Positions 8,671 to 17,734 of a DNA stretch of 64,000 nt are shown here, piece by piece. The translations under genes were made by a program, and so were the position numbers. Source of the DNA: Candidatus Bathyarchaeota archaeon (GTDB lineage Archaea; Thermoproteota; Bathyarchaeia; Bathyarchaeales; Bathycorpusculaceae); the NCBI GenBank assembly GCA_026014615.1, contig JAOZHZ010000020.1:124001-188000 (forward strand), written 5' to 3'. The notes beneath the pieces are model-generated. The model was not told the DNA's origin. It did no database searches and was given only the letters and a program-made list of their open reading frames with translations. The first letter of the stretch is position 1, and each line of letters opens with the position of its first letter.

Positions 8671-9025
8671 ATGGTAAAAACTAAACCCAAGACCGTAGAA
8701 GAAGTTCTCAGTAAAGCTGACGACGACAAAGAAGTCTTGGCTGAGAGGCTAAGGACGCTGATTAAAAACACAGTTCCGAAAGCTGAAGAAATCGTCAGAC
8801 GAGGAAGAATCACCTTCACGTTAAATGAAAAGGATTTTGCCGCGGTCAGGTTGACAAAGCAGCATGTGGATTTGCTTTTTCTGCGAAGTGCAAGCTTGAG
8901 TTCGCCACAATTGAAGGGGGCAGGGAACCATTGTAGACCCTAAACACCTTGAAGTTTATAACTTCAAAAACTTCGATATTGACGAGGCAAAGCGGTTGCT
9001 TCGGGAAACAACGGCAACACTTTAA
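8671..9025 (+). pseudogene. DUF1801-type protein, frameshifted at a G-run
   Basis: The first part reads MVKTKPKTVEEVLSKADDD and continues to HVDLLFLRSASLSSPQLKG in one frame. The frame then breaks, and the next frame gives TIVDPKHLEVYNFKNF and DIDEAKRLLRETTATL to a TAA at 9023-9025. Both parts belong to one DUF1801/YdhG-like small domain (known for iron or ligand binding folds; role unclear). If the GGGGG run at 8916-8920 had four G instead of five, the join would read LKGQGTIVDPKHLEVY, as expected in the family. The lesion is therefore a single-base insertion, either real or a homopolymer sequencing error. A TTAAATAAAA box lies about 50 bases upstream of ATG 8671. Confidence 0.7.
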
Positions 9026-9048
9026 ACGCTCGAAAGGGAAACGGCAAC

Positions 9049-10287
9049 TCAGCCGTGTAACGTTTCGAGGTCTTTGAAGAGCTTCAAGTGGTCCTTCAGG
9101 TGCCCTACAACCAGAAAGTTCTTCCGCACATGCTCTTTCCCGTTGGCACCCATCTTTTTGGCTTCTTCAGGGTGTTTTAGCAGATGAAGCGTTTTTTCCG
9201 CAGCCTGCTCTACAGTGTCAACAAGGTAACCTGTTTTTTCGTCGAGTACTTGAAGCGGAATTCCTCCCACTCTTCGCCCCACAACAGGCACTCCCTTCCA
9301 CAGGGCTTCTGCAACGGTTAAGCCAAAACCTTCCCGCGTAGACAGTTGAAGGGCAACTTGTGAAGCCCGCTGAAAAGCATTCACTTCCAAGTCACTAACG
9401 CCTTTCAGGTCTGTTAGCAAATGGACATCAGGGTCTTCCCCCACGTGCCTTGCCGTCTTTTCAAGGTACAACCAGCCTTCAGGATCATCGGTTGCCATCC
9501 CCGCTATAAGAAGAAGCTGGACGTGAGGAAGCTCTTTCTTCACCATGCGGTAAACGTCAACGGCGCCCAACGGGTCCTTCCACGGGTCAAACCGAGCAAC
9601 CTGAGTGATAATTGGCCGCTCAGGATTTACACCAAACTTTTCAAGAATACTTTTCACAGTGCTGTCGGTGAGGGCTCGGTTCTTGTCTGTTAAGGGGTTA
9701 ATAGATGGGGGACTAACCTGAACTTTGGGAACCTGAAGCCCCGGCATAACGTACTCTTTGGCAGTGAAAATTGCGCCGTCATAACGCCTAACGTAATGCT
9801 CCAGAAAAGACCAAACAGCAAGGTTAGGCGTGGATAGATCAATGTGACACCGCCAAACCCATTTACTTTTTTGTTGACTAAACGCGATTAAAGCGGCTGG
9901 CTGGTTATCATGAACCACCACAAAATCGGTGTCCAAAACCATAGAGTCACTGTTAGTTTTGTTGTAGTCAAGGTAAATTTTCTGTTCTTCCTCAGTTAAC
10001 TGAACATTCATACCTTGAAGGGCGTTATGGATTTTCTTGGTTACGTTGAAAAATTAAAAGGTTCCCTGAATTACTTCCCAGTGGACGTCTAAACCGACGT
10101 CTTTCATTAGGGGAACCATGCTGTTCAGAATTTCAGCGACTCCGCCTCCGAAAGCCGTGGAGTTAACGTGAACAACTGATTTTTGTTTTAAGGAGTCAGC
10201 CAAAGCTCTGACAGATTTTATCTCTTTTTCGCCTACGATTTCAGTGTAGTCATCTAAGTTTATGGGTTTAAGGAGTTCAACGCGCAT
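9049..10287 (-). pseudogene. treT: Trehalose glycosyltransferring synthase TreT, interrupted by an in-frame TAA
   Basis: TreT joins an NDP-glucose to glucose to give trehalose. The upstream part (MRVELLKPINLDDYTEIVGE, then VVHVNSTAFGGGVAEIL) and the downstream part (FFNVTKKIHNALQG, then VVVHDNQPAALI, VARFDPWKDP, STREGFGLTVAEALWKG) are both typical of GT4 retaining enzymes and together give the full length of about 412 codons. They lie in the same frame and are separated by one TAA at 10054-10056, at a position where relatives usually have Glu; GAA to TAA is a one-base change. No insertion or deletion is needed. The gene is either recently inactivated or carries a sequence error. The E-x7-E motif (EGFGLTVAE) is intact. 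Confidence 0.85.
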
Positions 10288-10562
10288 GTATTAGTCAGCC
10301 TCAGTGTGTTTTATTCTAAGAAACCGCGACAGAATTATTATTAAACCAATCGGTACTAATAAGTTTGTTAAAAATTTCGTTGAAGAACCTGAATTTGACC
10401 CCTTTACTGTTCCAGTAATCGCCTAGATTCAATTTAAGCGCCCAAACAAGCTAGCTAACGTTGAATTAAGTTAACAAATATTCGAAAATAATAAATTAGT
10501 AAACTTACTATCAATGCATTCTAACTCGGTGAAAGCGTTTCGCCGCGTTTGAAGGCTTTGTA

Positions 10563-12995
10563 GTGGAACCTGAAGAATCAAGAACGCTTCCTAAAGAAAT
10601 TCCATTCTCAATTTACGCCAAGACAGGGCTTTCTTCAGAGGAAGTTGAAGAAAAACTAAGCAAATACGGACTTAACGAGATTCCGGAAAAGAAAGTGAGT
10701 GTGTTCCGCAAGCTCGTTGAGTACTTCTGGGGTCCTATTCCGTGGATGATTGAAGTTGCCGCCATCCTTTCCTTGTTAATTCAGCACTACGAAGACTTCG
10801 CAATAATCTTCACCTTACTGATAGTTAATGCGATTGTGGGCTTTTGGCAAGAACACAAGGCAGACAACGCCATTGAATTGCTCAAAAAACGCTTGGCTCC
10901 AAAAGCCCGAGTACTCAGAGACGGTAAATGGAGTGAGATTCCTTCCAAACAGCTTGTGCCAGGCGACGTTGTGCGCGTCCGGTTAGGCGACATTGTCCCA
11001 GCGGACGTTAAACTGATGAAAGGAGACTACCTCCTCACCGACGAATCCGCCTTAACCGGGGAATCCTTACCCGTAGAAAAACACGTTCATGACCTTGCCT
11101 ATTCAGGAGCCATCGTAAGGCAGGGCGAGATGGACGCGTACGTTGTAGCGACGGGTATTAGCAGTTTCTTTGGCAAAACCACCAAACTCGTAGCTGAAGC
11201 CAAAACCAGAAGCCACTTCCAAAAAGCTGTTGTTCGAATAGGCAACTACCTAATTGCGTTAGCAGCCATAATGGTTTCCACAGTTGTCATAGTTGAACTT
11301 CTTCGTCAGGCAAATCCCTTGGAGCTTCTTCAGTTCGCGCTCGTCTTGGTGGTAGCCGCAATTCCAGTCGCGTTACCCGCGGTGTTAACGGTTACTTTGG
11401 CAATTGGAGCAGTGGCGCTTGCCAAAAAAGAAGCCATCGTCAGCAAACTGGTAGCCATCGAGGAAATGGCAGGCGTCGATGTGCTCTGCGCGGACAAAAC
11501 AGGAACAATAACAAAAAATGAGCTTACAATAGCTGAAGTTCAAGCTTTCAGCGGATTCACTACTGATGATACCCTACTCTTCGGAACACTGGCGTCAAGG
11601 GAAGAAAACCGCGACCCAATTGACGACGCAGTCATCACTAAAGCTAAATCGGTCAAAGCAGTCGCCGATTCGCTTGCGGGTTACACTGTTCTTGACTTTA
11701 AGCCCTTTGACCCTGTTTCCAAACGCACTGAAGCAACCGTCAAACATGCTGATGGCCTCGCCTTCAAGGTTTCAAAGGGCGCCCCACAGGTCGGGTTATC
11801 CCTCACCGAAAACAAAACCGAGTTGGAAGCAGCTGTTAACAAAACCGTAAACGTGTTCGCCAGCAAAGGACACCGTGCTTTAGGCGTAGTCACAGAAAAC
11901 GAGAAAGGCAACTGGCAGTTTGTCGGTTTATTGGCAATTTATGACCCTCCCCGCGAAGACTCCGCTGAAACCATCAAAACCGCTCAGGAAATGGGCATAA
12001 ACGTCAAAATGGTGACAGGTGACCACATAGCCATAGCCAAAGAAATATCTCAAGAAGTAAACTTGGGCACCAACATCCGTTCGGCAGCCTCTTTTGCAGG
12101 CAAACAAGACAGCGAAATTGAAGGACTCATAGAAAACGCGGAGGGATTCGCACAAGTTTTCCCCGAGCACAAGTACCGCATTGTGGATTCTTTGCAACGT
12201 GAAGGTCACATAGTTGGTATGACGGGAGATGGCGTCAACGATGCGCCCGCCTTAAAGAAGGCAGACGCGGGGGTTGCCGTTGCAGGAGCCACGGACGCCG
12301 CAAAATCCGCCGCTGATGTAGTGCTTACTAAGCCTGGACTCTCTGTTATCATTGACACAATTAGAGAAAGCCGAAAAATCTTTGAACGCATGACAAACTA
12401 CGCCATTTACAGAATCGCCGAGACCACACGGGTACTCATCTTCCTGTCTTTGTCCATTCTTGTCTTCAGCTTCTACCCGCTTACGGCAGTTATGATTGTA
12501 ATTTTGGCGTTGCTGAACGATATACCTATAATGACTATCGCCTACGACAACGTCAGAGTCAAAGATAAACCTGTACGGTGGAACATGCGGGGCGTATTAA
12601 CCGTAGCTACCTTACTGGGAGTTACAGGTGTAGTTTCCAGTTTCTTGCTCTTCGTCATCGGCTTGGAAGTCTTCCATCTAAGCTTCAGCGCATTACAAAC
12701 CATAATCTTCCTTAAAATGACCGTTGCGGGGCACCTTACAATCTATCTGGCACGAACAGGAGTGAACCACTTCTGGAAACGCCCACTCCCAGCAGGCATC
12801 CTCTTCTTCACAACCGAAATCACACAAGTAGTCGGCACACTGTTTGCTGTCTACGGCATATTCATGGAACCGATTGGGTGGGGATTCGCAGGTTTCGTGT
12901 GGGGCTACGCGTTGCTAAGCTTCCTCATAACCGACCAGATAAAAATCCACTTCTTCAAACTTATGAGAAAAGAAGACCTATCTGCAGAAAAATAA
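10563..12995 (+). CDS. P-type proton-efflux ATPase (P3A family)
   Basis: An 810-residue membrane pump of the plasma-membrane H+-ATPase type. It has the N-terminal cation-ATPase domain (TGLSSEEVEEKLSKYGLNEI), TGES near residue 165 (actuator), the phosphorylated aspartate in DKTGT near residue 310, KGAP for nucleotide binding, and GDGVNDAPALKKADAGVAVA near 555. About ten hydrophobic helices are present, including the PVALPAVL segment before the P domain. The start is GTG at 10563. It would export protons at the cost of ATP and set the membrane potential. It stands alone after an AT-rich spacer (10288-10562) that contains AATAATAAATTAG as a possible promoter but nothing else I recognise. Confidence 0.92.
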   Translation: MEPEESRTLPKEIPFSIYAKTGLSSEEVEEKLSKYGLNEIPEKKVSVFRKLVEYFWGPIPWMIEVAAILSLLIQHYEDFAIIFTLLIVNAIVGFWQEHKADNAIELLKKRLAPKARVLRDGKWSEIPSKQLVPGDVVRVRLGDIVPADVKLMKGDYLLTDESALTGESLPVEKHVHDLAYSGAIVRQGEMDAYVVATGISSFFGKTTKLVAEAKTRSHFQKAVVRIGNYLIALAAIMVSTVVIVELLRQANPLELLQFALVLVVAAIPVALPAVLTVTLAIGAVALAKKEAIVSKLVAIEEMAGVDVLCADKTGTITKNELTIAEVQAFSGFTTDDTLLFGTLASREENRDPIDDAVITKAKSVKAVADSLAGYTVLDFKPFDPVSKRTEATVKHADGLAFKVSKGAPQVGLSLTENKTELEAAVNKTVNVFASKGHRALGVVTENEKGNWQFVGLLAIYDPPREDSAETIKTAQEMGINVKMVTGDHIAIAKEISQEVNLGTNIRSAASFAGKQDSEIEGLIENAEGFAQVFPEHKYRIVDSLQREGHIVGMTGDGVNDAPALKKADAGVAVAGATDAAKSAADVVLTKPGLSVIIDTIRESRKIFERMTNYAIYRIAETTRVLIFLSLSILVFSFYPLTAVMIVILALLNDIPIMTIAYDNVRVKDKPVRWNMRGVLTVATLLGVTGVVSSFLLFVIGLEVFHLSFSALQTIIFLKMTVAGHLTIYLARTGVNHFWKRPLPAGILFFTTEITQVVGTLFAVYGIFMEPIGWGFAGFVWGYALLSFLITDQIKIHFFKLMRKEDLSAEK

Positions 12996-13034
12996 TACAC
13001 TTACAGTAAAAAGAAGCATTTCTGCTAGGGTGGT

Positions 13035-13460
13035 TTAGAGGGCGCCGCCTCCGCGCCAAATCGCTTCCAGTATGCTTTCACTTAAGGTTCTTTTGCCAAC
13101 ATGTTTAGCAAAATCAGAAACAGTAATTATCCCAACCAACTGATTCTTCTCCACCACGGGCAACCTTCGGATTCGGTGTTCAATCATTTTTCGCGCTGCC
13201 TCGTTGAGGGAAGCGTTAGGTTCAATAGTGATTAGGGGTGTTGTCATAATATCTGAAATCTTGGTGTCCAAAGGTTTTCTTTGAGCTATCACACGCCTAA
13301 CGAAGTCCCGCTCAGTCACTATACCTTGAGGCATTCCAAGACCAACTACTATTATGTCGCCTACTTCTTTCCACGTCATCTGTTCTGATGCTTCAACAAC
13401 TGTCCTATCTGAATCAATTGTCAGAACGCCTTTTTTCATAAAATCTTTAACTTTCGGCAT
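13035..13460 (-). CDS. Two-CBS-domain protein
   Basis: About 141 residues starting MPKVKDFMKKGVLTIDSD at ATG 13460; the open frame extends to 13526 but that would overlap the upstream ORF. Two CBS motifs are visible: the first from VKDFMKKGVLTID to GIVTERDFVRRV, the second from ISDIMTTPLITIEPNA to VGIITVSDFAKHV. CBS pairs bind adenosyl ligands (AMP, ATP, SAM) and usually regulate a partner. This is a stand-alone CBS protein, common in archaea, with unknown target. Confidence 0.85.
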   Translation of the reverse strand: MPKVKDFMKKGVLTIDSDRTVVEASEQMTWKEVGDIIVVGLGMPQGIVTERDFVRRVIAQRKPLDTKISDIMTTPLITIEPNASLNEAARKMIEHRIRRLPVVEKNQLVGIITVSDFAKHVGKRTLSESILEAIWRGGGAL

Positions 13461-13504
13461 CTCTTCAACAAAGAAAAAAGGTCTGTAAACGAATAAAAAT
13501 TTTG

Positions 13505-14146
13505 CTAGAAAACCGATTCTAAGCAAAGTTTCCTAGCATCCATCCACGCAGATGTTAGAAGACCATGCTTCAGAACAATTCCGTGTCGTTCGGAGTCATG
13601 TATGTTAGAGGTCCGAGTTTGGAGGTCAGCCATTAATCCACTTGCATAGTCAATTACTGAAGCGGCTCGATATTTTCCTTGTGCAGCACTTTGCCCATTA
13701 GAGTAAAAGCTATCATAGAAGATTTGGATACTGTCTTGGGTATCGAGACCACCATAAACGATACCGACGACAGGTATCCCAAGCTGGCTCTGCAACGCGT
13801 CAAGGGCAGAAGGAACAGTACCAGTGATGAAGACCACATCTGGATTTTGGGCTGCGATAAGCTCCGAGCCACCGCCAAACTGCGGACCAATAACTGGGAG
13901 AGTTACGTATTGTGGGTAAGCCATTGTGGGGCGTCCAGCAAGAACTGGTTCCTTCTGTTCAACCCCACAAACCTTGGAAGCAGCATCGAGAGAGGTAATA
14001 AACCTTAAAGCAACGCTGAGGCCATAATTTGATTTATCAGCGTCCACGACTAAAATACGGTAACCTTTGGTTTGTAATCTTTTTGCTGATAGGGAGGCTA
14101 TGGTACTTTTGCCGCTGCCGTCTTTCCCACATATTAGGACTTTCAT
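13505..14146 (-). CDS. Chimeric ORF: CooC/MinD-type N terminus joined to a metal-ABC solute-binding domain
   Basis: 213 codons. Residues 1 to about 47 are a P-loop ATPase start of the CooC/MinD class: MKVLICGKDGSGKSTIASL and ILVVDADKSNYGL. From about residue 48 the sequence changes to that of a periplasmic iron/cobalamin-type binding protein: LRFITSLDAASKVCGVEQ, AGRPTMAYPQ, LPVIGPQFGGG, NPDVVFITG, LQSQLGIPVVGIVYGG, and RTSNIHDSER near the end. The ATPase lacks its remaining motifs and the binding domain lacks its signal peptide and C-terminal lobe, so neither half should work as usual. I read it as an in-frame recombination product and gene remnant. A functional novelty cannot be excluded. 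Confidence 0.65.
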   Translation of the reverse strand: MKVLICGKDGSGKSTIASLSAKRLQTKGYRILVVDADKSNYGLSVALRFITSLDAASKVCGVEQKEPVLAGRPTMAYPQYVTLPVIGPQFGGGSELIAAQNPDVVFITGTVPSALDALQSQLGIPVVGIVYGGLDTQDSIQIFYDSFYSNGQSAAQGKYRAASVIDYASGLMADLQTRTSNIHDSERHGIVLKHGLLTSAWMDARKLCLESVF

Positions 14147-14262
14147 TTTAAAGCCACCTATCAGTAATACCCATCACAAAAACGCGGCATTATTTTAGTG
14201 TTACGCATTAAAAAAAAGGTAACACCACACCCAAGAAGCGAAAAACAAAATCAAATCAAAGA

Positions 14263-14385
14263 TTACATAAGACCGCTTAATTGCCCCGCACTCCATTCAC
14301 TGTAAAGTTTAACTTCACCTCTACGTTTCCCGTTAGCAGCTTGAAGACTGTTCATAACGTAAACTAAATCATTTCGCAGGGGACT
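14263..14385 (-). pseudogene. Short C-terminal gene remnant
   Basis: An open stretch of 40 codons between a TAG (14386-14388) and a TAA (14263-14265), reading SPLRNDLVYVMNSLQAANGK then RRGEVKLYSEWSAGQLSGLM. It looks like real protein sequence but has no proper start and no recognised family. It lies between two decayed genes, in the 217-base spacer 14147-14363 and slightly beyond, so I take it as the tail of a lost gene. Confidence 0.3.
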
Positions 14386-15751
14386 CTACGCTTCTTCAAG
14401 ACAACAAGAAAAATTGCCAGGATTGCCAAAGCCCCAACTGTAACACCAAAAGTTACTTCGGGGATGGTGGGAGATGGCTGAACCGTTTGGGAAGGTGAGG
14501 GAAGAGGTTGCGTGGGTGTAAAATTAGTTGCATGCAGGGAAAACTTTGCTAGCCAGATTTTGTCGTATGTGGTTGTGTTCAATCCGATGTATCGTCCTAA
14601 AAAGGCGTAGTTGCCGTCGTCAACTTGTATTATGTCCATGCTGTTTTCGGAGTAGCTGGTCCACAAAGTGTCTATAGTAAGCACTTTTTGGACGTTCCCG
14701 TTTTGGTCTACTTGGGCAATGCACCGATAGCCAGCGGTCGTCGCCGCAAAAAGAAAGCCGCCTTCTTGGGACGCGATTAACGACTTGGGGTAATAGAAAG
14801 GTTGCGTGTCATAAAGTTTGAACCAGCTATAAGGTTACCCAAAGCATCCAGCCGTATGAGCACTGAAGACCCCAAAGAATACAAACCATCCCGTATCGCC
14901 CCGCAAGTAAGTAGCCACCATCGTTAACCTGTATGCCTGTTTCCGACACGAAACCTGTGAGGGAACTTGTCCACGCTACCTCAGAAGAGGACCCATTAGA
15001 GGTTAGATATATTATGGTTGAGGGGCCAGAGTAATAGTTAGACCCCAAAGCCAATAAGGTTTAGCCACCGTCTTTAGTTGATATGATTTGGTTGACGGTT
15101 GAGTAAGGTAAATCTATGCTCCACTGAACAACGCCAGCCTCATCAGTCTTCACAACATGCACAACACGGGAAGGATAGTACCCTGAGCCCCCAGCCATAA
15201 CATAACCTCCATCAGCGGCTTTTGCAAACGTGCCCAATTCGTCCCTGAAATCGAATTGTTTAACCCATTGAACGTTACCTTTGGGAGCCAGCTTTAGCCA
15301 TACAAAAGTTACGGTACGTTCCAGAATTCCGATGCAAAGTGGTCGTACCCACAAGTACATACCCTCCATCATCTGCGGGCACTATAAAAGAAAACACAAC
15401 ATCCACCGAATGTATGTCTTGGCCTTCAAAGACATCAATCGGCAAGTCCTTTCTGAAAACCGTATTGCCAGCACTGTCAGTTTTTATGAGAACCGAACTG
15501 TAGTTTATGTATTGATTACCCAATGCAGTATCGTGGGGAGTTGCGGTTTTTCCAACGAGTGCAAATCCGTCGTCGGAAGTCTGGATTAATGAGCCTCCGC
15601 TTAACGCATCGTAGGTCATGCTCCACTGCACTTTGGGCTCCTGAGAGCTTTGTGCCAAGCCAAAAGGTACTGCACTCAAGAAGGAAGAAACGAAGAATAA
15701 CGCTATCAGGATAAACGCCATTGACGATTTCTTCAAATAACAGTCCACCAA
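14364..15751 (-). pseudogene. Secreted repeat protein with C-terminal membrane anchor, multiply broken
   Basis: Adjoining frames restore one protein. It has a signal peptide (SSMAFILIALFFVSSFLSAV, then PFGLAQS), several propeller-like repeats built on DGGYVLVG, DGGYVMAGG, NDGGYLLAGRYG and QEGGFLFAAT, a Pro/Ser/Thr linker, and a final membrane helix (TFGVTVGALAILAIFLVVL) before KKRR. Four lesions are visible: a frameshift near 15303-15312 at a T-run, an in-frame TAA at 15061-15063 where a Tyr is expected, and two frameshifts near 14893 and 14833. Such a load cannot be explained by one sequencing slip, so this is a true pseudogene of a cell-surface protein. Confidence 0.8.
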
Positions 15752-15881
15752 CCCTCTAACAAAGATCTGGGAGTAAAAGGGTTTTTGTAAACATTTCTTG
15801 ATGCAAAAAATATTTCCTAATTCCAGAGTTTTGACCGCTTTCAGGAGACCTCAAGTACAGAGGTGCAGCAGAAGAGAGGAT

Positions 15882-15906
15882 GCACCAGGGAAGGGATTCG
15901 AACACC
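15882..15906 (-). repeat. Degenerate tRNA 3' end (att-like direct repeat)
   Basis: 25 bases that match 17326-17350, the acceptor/T-arm end of the tRNA-Ser gene, at 22 positions, with GGGAAGGGATTCGAAC identical. Both lie in the same orientation. This is the pattern left by an element that integrated into the tRNA 3' end. The rest of a tRNA is absent here. The surrounding spacer 15752-16100 holds nothing else I recognise. Confidence 0.65.
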
Positions 15907-16100
15907 AAAGGAAGTGATGATAACGCAAATCAAGCCGTTTCTTTGCAGCTATTTCCCTCTTTTTTGCCCTTTTGTGTCTTCTTTACAAAAGAATGAGAAA
16001 GAAAAATAGATTTAATAGAACACGACAATAGCTTACAAGCTTGCAGGAGCACTCTGTCTTGACTACCCCTGACCACCGACCCTTGGTTCATTCCCCTGAT

Positions 16101-17228
16101 ATGAAAATGATCCATAAAACCTCCAGTGGCGAGGAGATTTACCGCAATGACGATTCGATCATTGTACTGCTTCCGAAAAACAGGAATTTGATCACTACCT
16201 CTTACGTCAACGGGGGATACCAAGAGAACCTCCAAGCTGTTTTCAATCACCAGCCCGATCCCGCAAAGGGTCACAGCTCAAAAGATCTTGAAGGGGGCGG
16301 TGTCGAGGCCTACATACGTATTCATGTCGGGCGGCTGGGCCTTGATCCTGACAGGGTTGCGGCTATGATTACTGCGGCAAAGATGAAAAATGCCGCCCTC
16401 GTCACCCGCAGTTTTCGGGACCTTGAAATTACTGCGGCCATAACAGGCGGAATAGAGGTGAACGGCGGACGGGCGGGGGACCCTGCAAACTGGCATGAAG
16501 AAAAAGGAAGTATGGTCTATGTCGGGGGCACCATCAACATCATTCTCATCGTTAACGCCTACCTCCCCGCATATGTCTTGAGTAGAGCGATCATTACAGC
16601 AACGGAAGCAAAAACAGTCGCCATCCAGCAGCTGATGGCGCCAAGTAAATATTCCAACGGCATCGCCACTGGGTCGGGCACCGACCAGATTTGCATTGTA
16701 TCCAACATGGACAGCCCGAAGGTCATGACTTGGGCTGGGAAACATTCAAAACTGGGGGAACTGATCGGTAAATGCGTTATTGAGGCTACTACCGAAGCGT
16801 TGGCTATGCAGACCGGACTCACTCCCGAATCCCAGCGCGACATGCTCGTTCGCCTAGACCGCTTCGGCATTGACGAGAAAAAGTACTGGGAGACAGCATC
16901 ATCCCTCGAAGGGGAAAACTGGAAAGAACTCTTCATTAGAAACCTCCGGGATTTCTCCCGAAACCCTGCCGTTGTCGCTATGACGGCGTCCCTCCTGCAT
17001 ATCGTCGATGAGACCCAATGGGGGCTTGTCCCGGAACTTGCGGGAAAAACGACGGCACTTTCAATAATGAAAAACCTGCCCGACTTGGTGGGCGTCCATA
17101 ATCATCCGGACTTGGCGAAGCTTCTGGATGAGCGCGATACTATCATCGAAAACTGGATTCGGCTAAGTTCTTGGTGCGTAAAATGTGGGTTCACCGAATC
17201 CGACCATGACTCTCCAGTCAAATCTTGA
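16101..17228 (+). CDS. cbiZ: Adenosylcobinamide amidohydrolase CbiZ
   Basis: CbiZ removes the aminopropanol arm from adenosylcobinamide to give adenosylcobyric acid, so that salvaged corrinoids can be rebuilt. Family features are LITTSYVNGGY near the start, VAAMITAAKMKNAAL, the GGTINIILIVN strand, and ATEAKTVAIQQLMAPSKYS with a later ATGSGTDQICIVSN. I chose ATG 16101 (MKMIHKTSSGEE); the frame extends to a TTG at 16041. A C-terminal extension of about 150 residues follows the core. It lies between a tRNA-Ser gene and a copy of the tRNA 3' end, and its wording of codons looks richer in G+C than its neighbours, suggesting acquisition by transfer. CODH-linked methyl metabolism needs corrinoids, so salvage would be useful. 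Confidence 0.8.
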   Translation: MKMIHKTSSGEEIYRNDDSIIVLLPKNRNLITTSYVNGGYQENLQAVFNHQPDPAKGHSSKDLEGGGVEAYIRIHVGRLGLDPDRVAAMITAAKMKNAALVTRSFRDLEITAAITGGIEVNGGRAGDPANWHEEKGSMVYVGGTINIILIVNAYLPAYVLSRAIITATEAKTVAIQQLMAPSKYSNGIATGSGTDQICIVSNMDSPKVMTWAGKHSKLGELIGKCVIEATTEALAMQTGLTPESQRDMLVRLDRFGIDEKKYWETASSLEGENWKELFIRNLRDFSRNPAVVAMTASLLHIVDETQWGLVPELAGKTTALSIMKNLPDLVGVHNHPDLAKLLDERDTIIENWIRLSSWCVKCGFTESDHDSPVKS

Positions 17229-17323
17229 AGCTTTAACGCGGTTTATTTGGCAAAAATGACCGACGATAATGGGTAAAATCTTCAGAAACCCCACCGCGGG
17301 GGATTTATTAAAGAGGTATTTGA

Positions 17324-17451
17324 TGGCGCCGGGGAAGGGATTCGAACCCCTGCGAGCACGAAGCCCACTGGCTGGCTTGCCCATTTGGCACGGCCCTTTT
17401 GTGCAATTTTGGATCTCGAGGCCAGCGCGTTAACCACTCCGCCACCCCGGC
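17324..17451 (-). tRNA. tRNA-Ser(CGA) with anticodon-loop intron
   Basis: Read on the minus strand from 17451: acceptor GCCGGGG pairs with CCCCGGC, discriminator G, and CCA encoded (17324-17326). D-arm GCGGAGTGGTTAAC is of the serine type. Anticodon stem CTGGC pairs perfectly with GCCAG (17376-17372), loop CTCGAG-A with anticodon CGA at 17418-17416. An intron of 37 bases (17414-17378) separates position 37 from 38, the canonical archaeal site. The long variable arm GTGGGC-TTCGT-GCTCGC and T-arm AGGGG-TTCGAAT-CCCTT complete the type II structure. Intron removal needs the tRNA splicing endonuclease. Confidence 0.9.
17326..17350 (-). repeat. tRNA-Ser 3' end, partner of the att-like repeat at 15882
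   Basis: The intact member of the direct-repeat pair. The 1.4-kb segment between the two copies carries only cbiZ. Confidence 0.6.
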
Positions 17452-17734
17452 TTACCTGTAAGGATTGCGGCTTTGGGCTAAAAACGTTTCAGTCCCCAAA
17501 AAATCAAGCAGCCATTCAAACGTTCATGTAGGTGTAGGTTTTCCCAGATGTTAGAACCAAAACCTAGCCGCCCCGTTATCTGTCCATGAGTTGAACAGGC
17601 ATACCAACAACCTCTCGTTTTTTTAAATTGGTTGGTTCAAATTTATTAAACCAGCATTCTTTTCAAAAAAGCCGCTTCTAATCTGATGGCATACCTTAAG
17701 TATAGTGTATTGAGATAAAGAGAAACGATGCACC

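Noticed and set aside
10054-10056. Stop-codon recoding such as pyrrolysine in TreT
   Set aside because: Pyrrolysine uses TAG; this codon is TAA, which ends many intact genes here.
15882-15906. A second tRNA gene
   Set aside because: Only the T-arm and acceptor 3' end are present; no anticodon or D-arm sequence follows on the minus strand.
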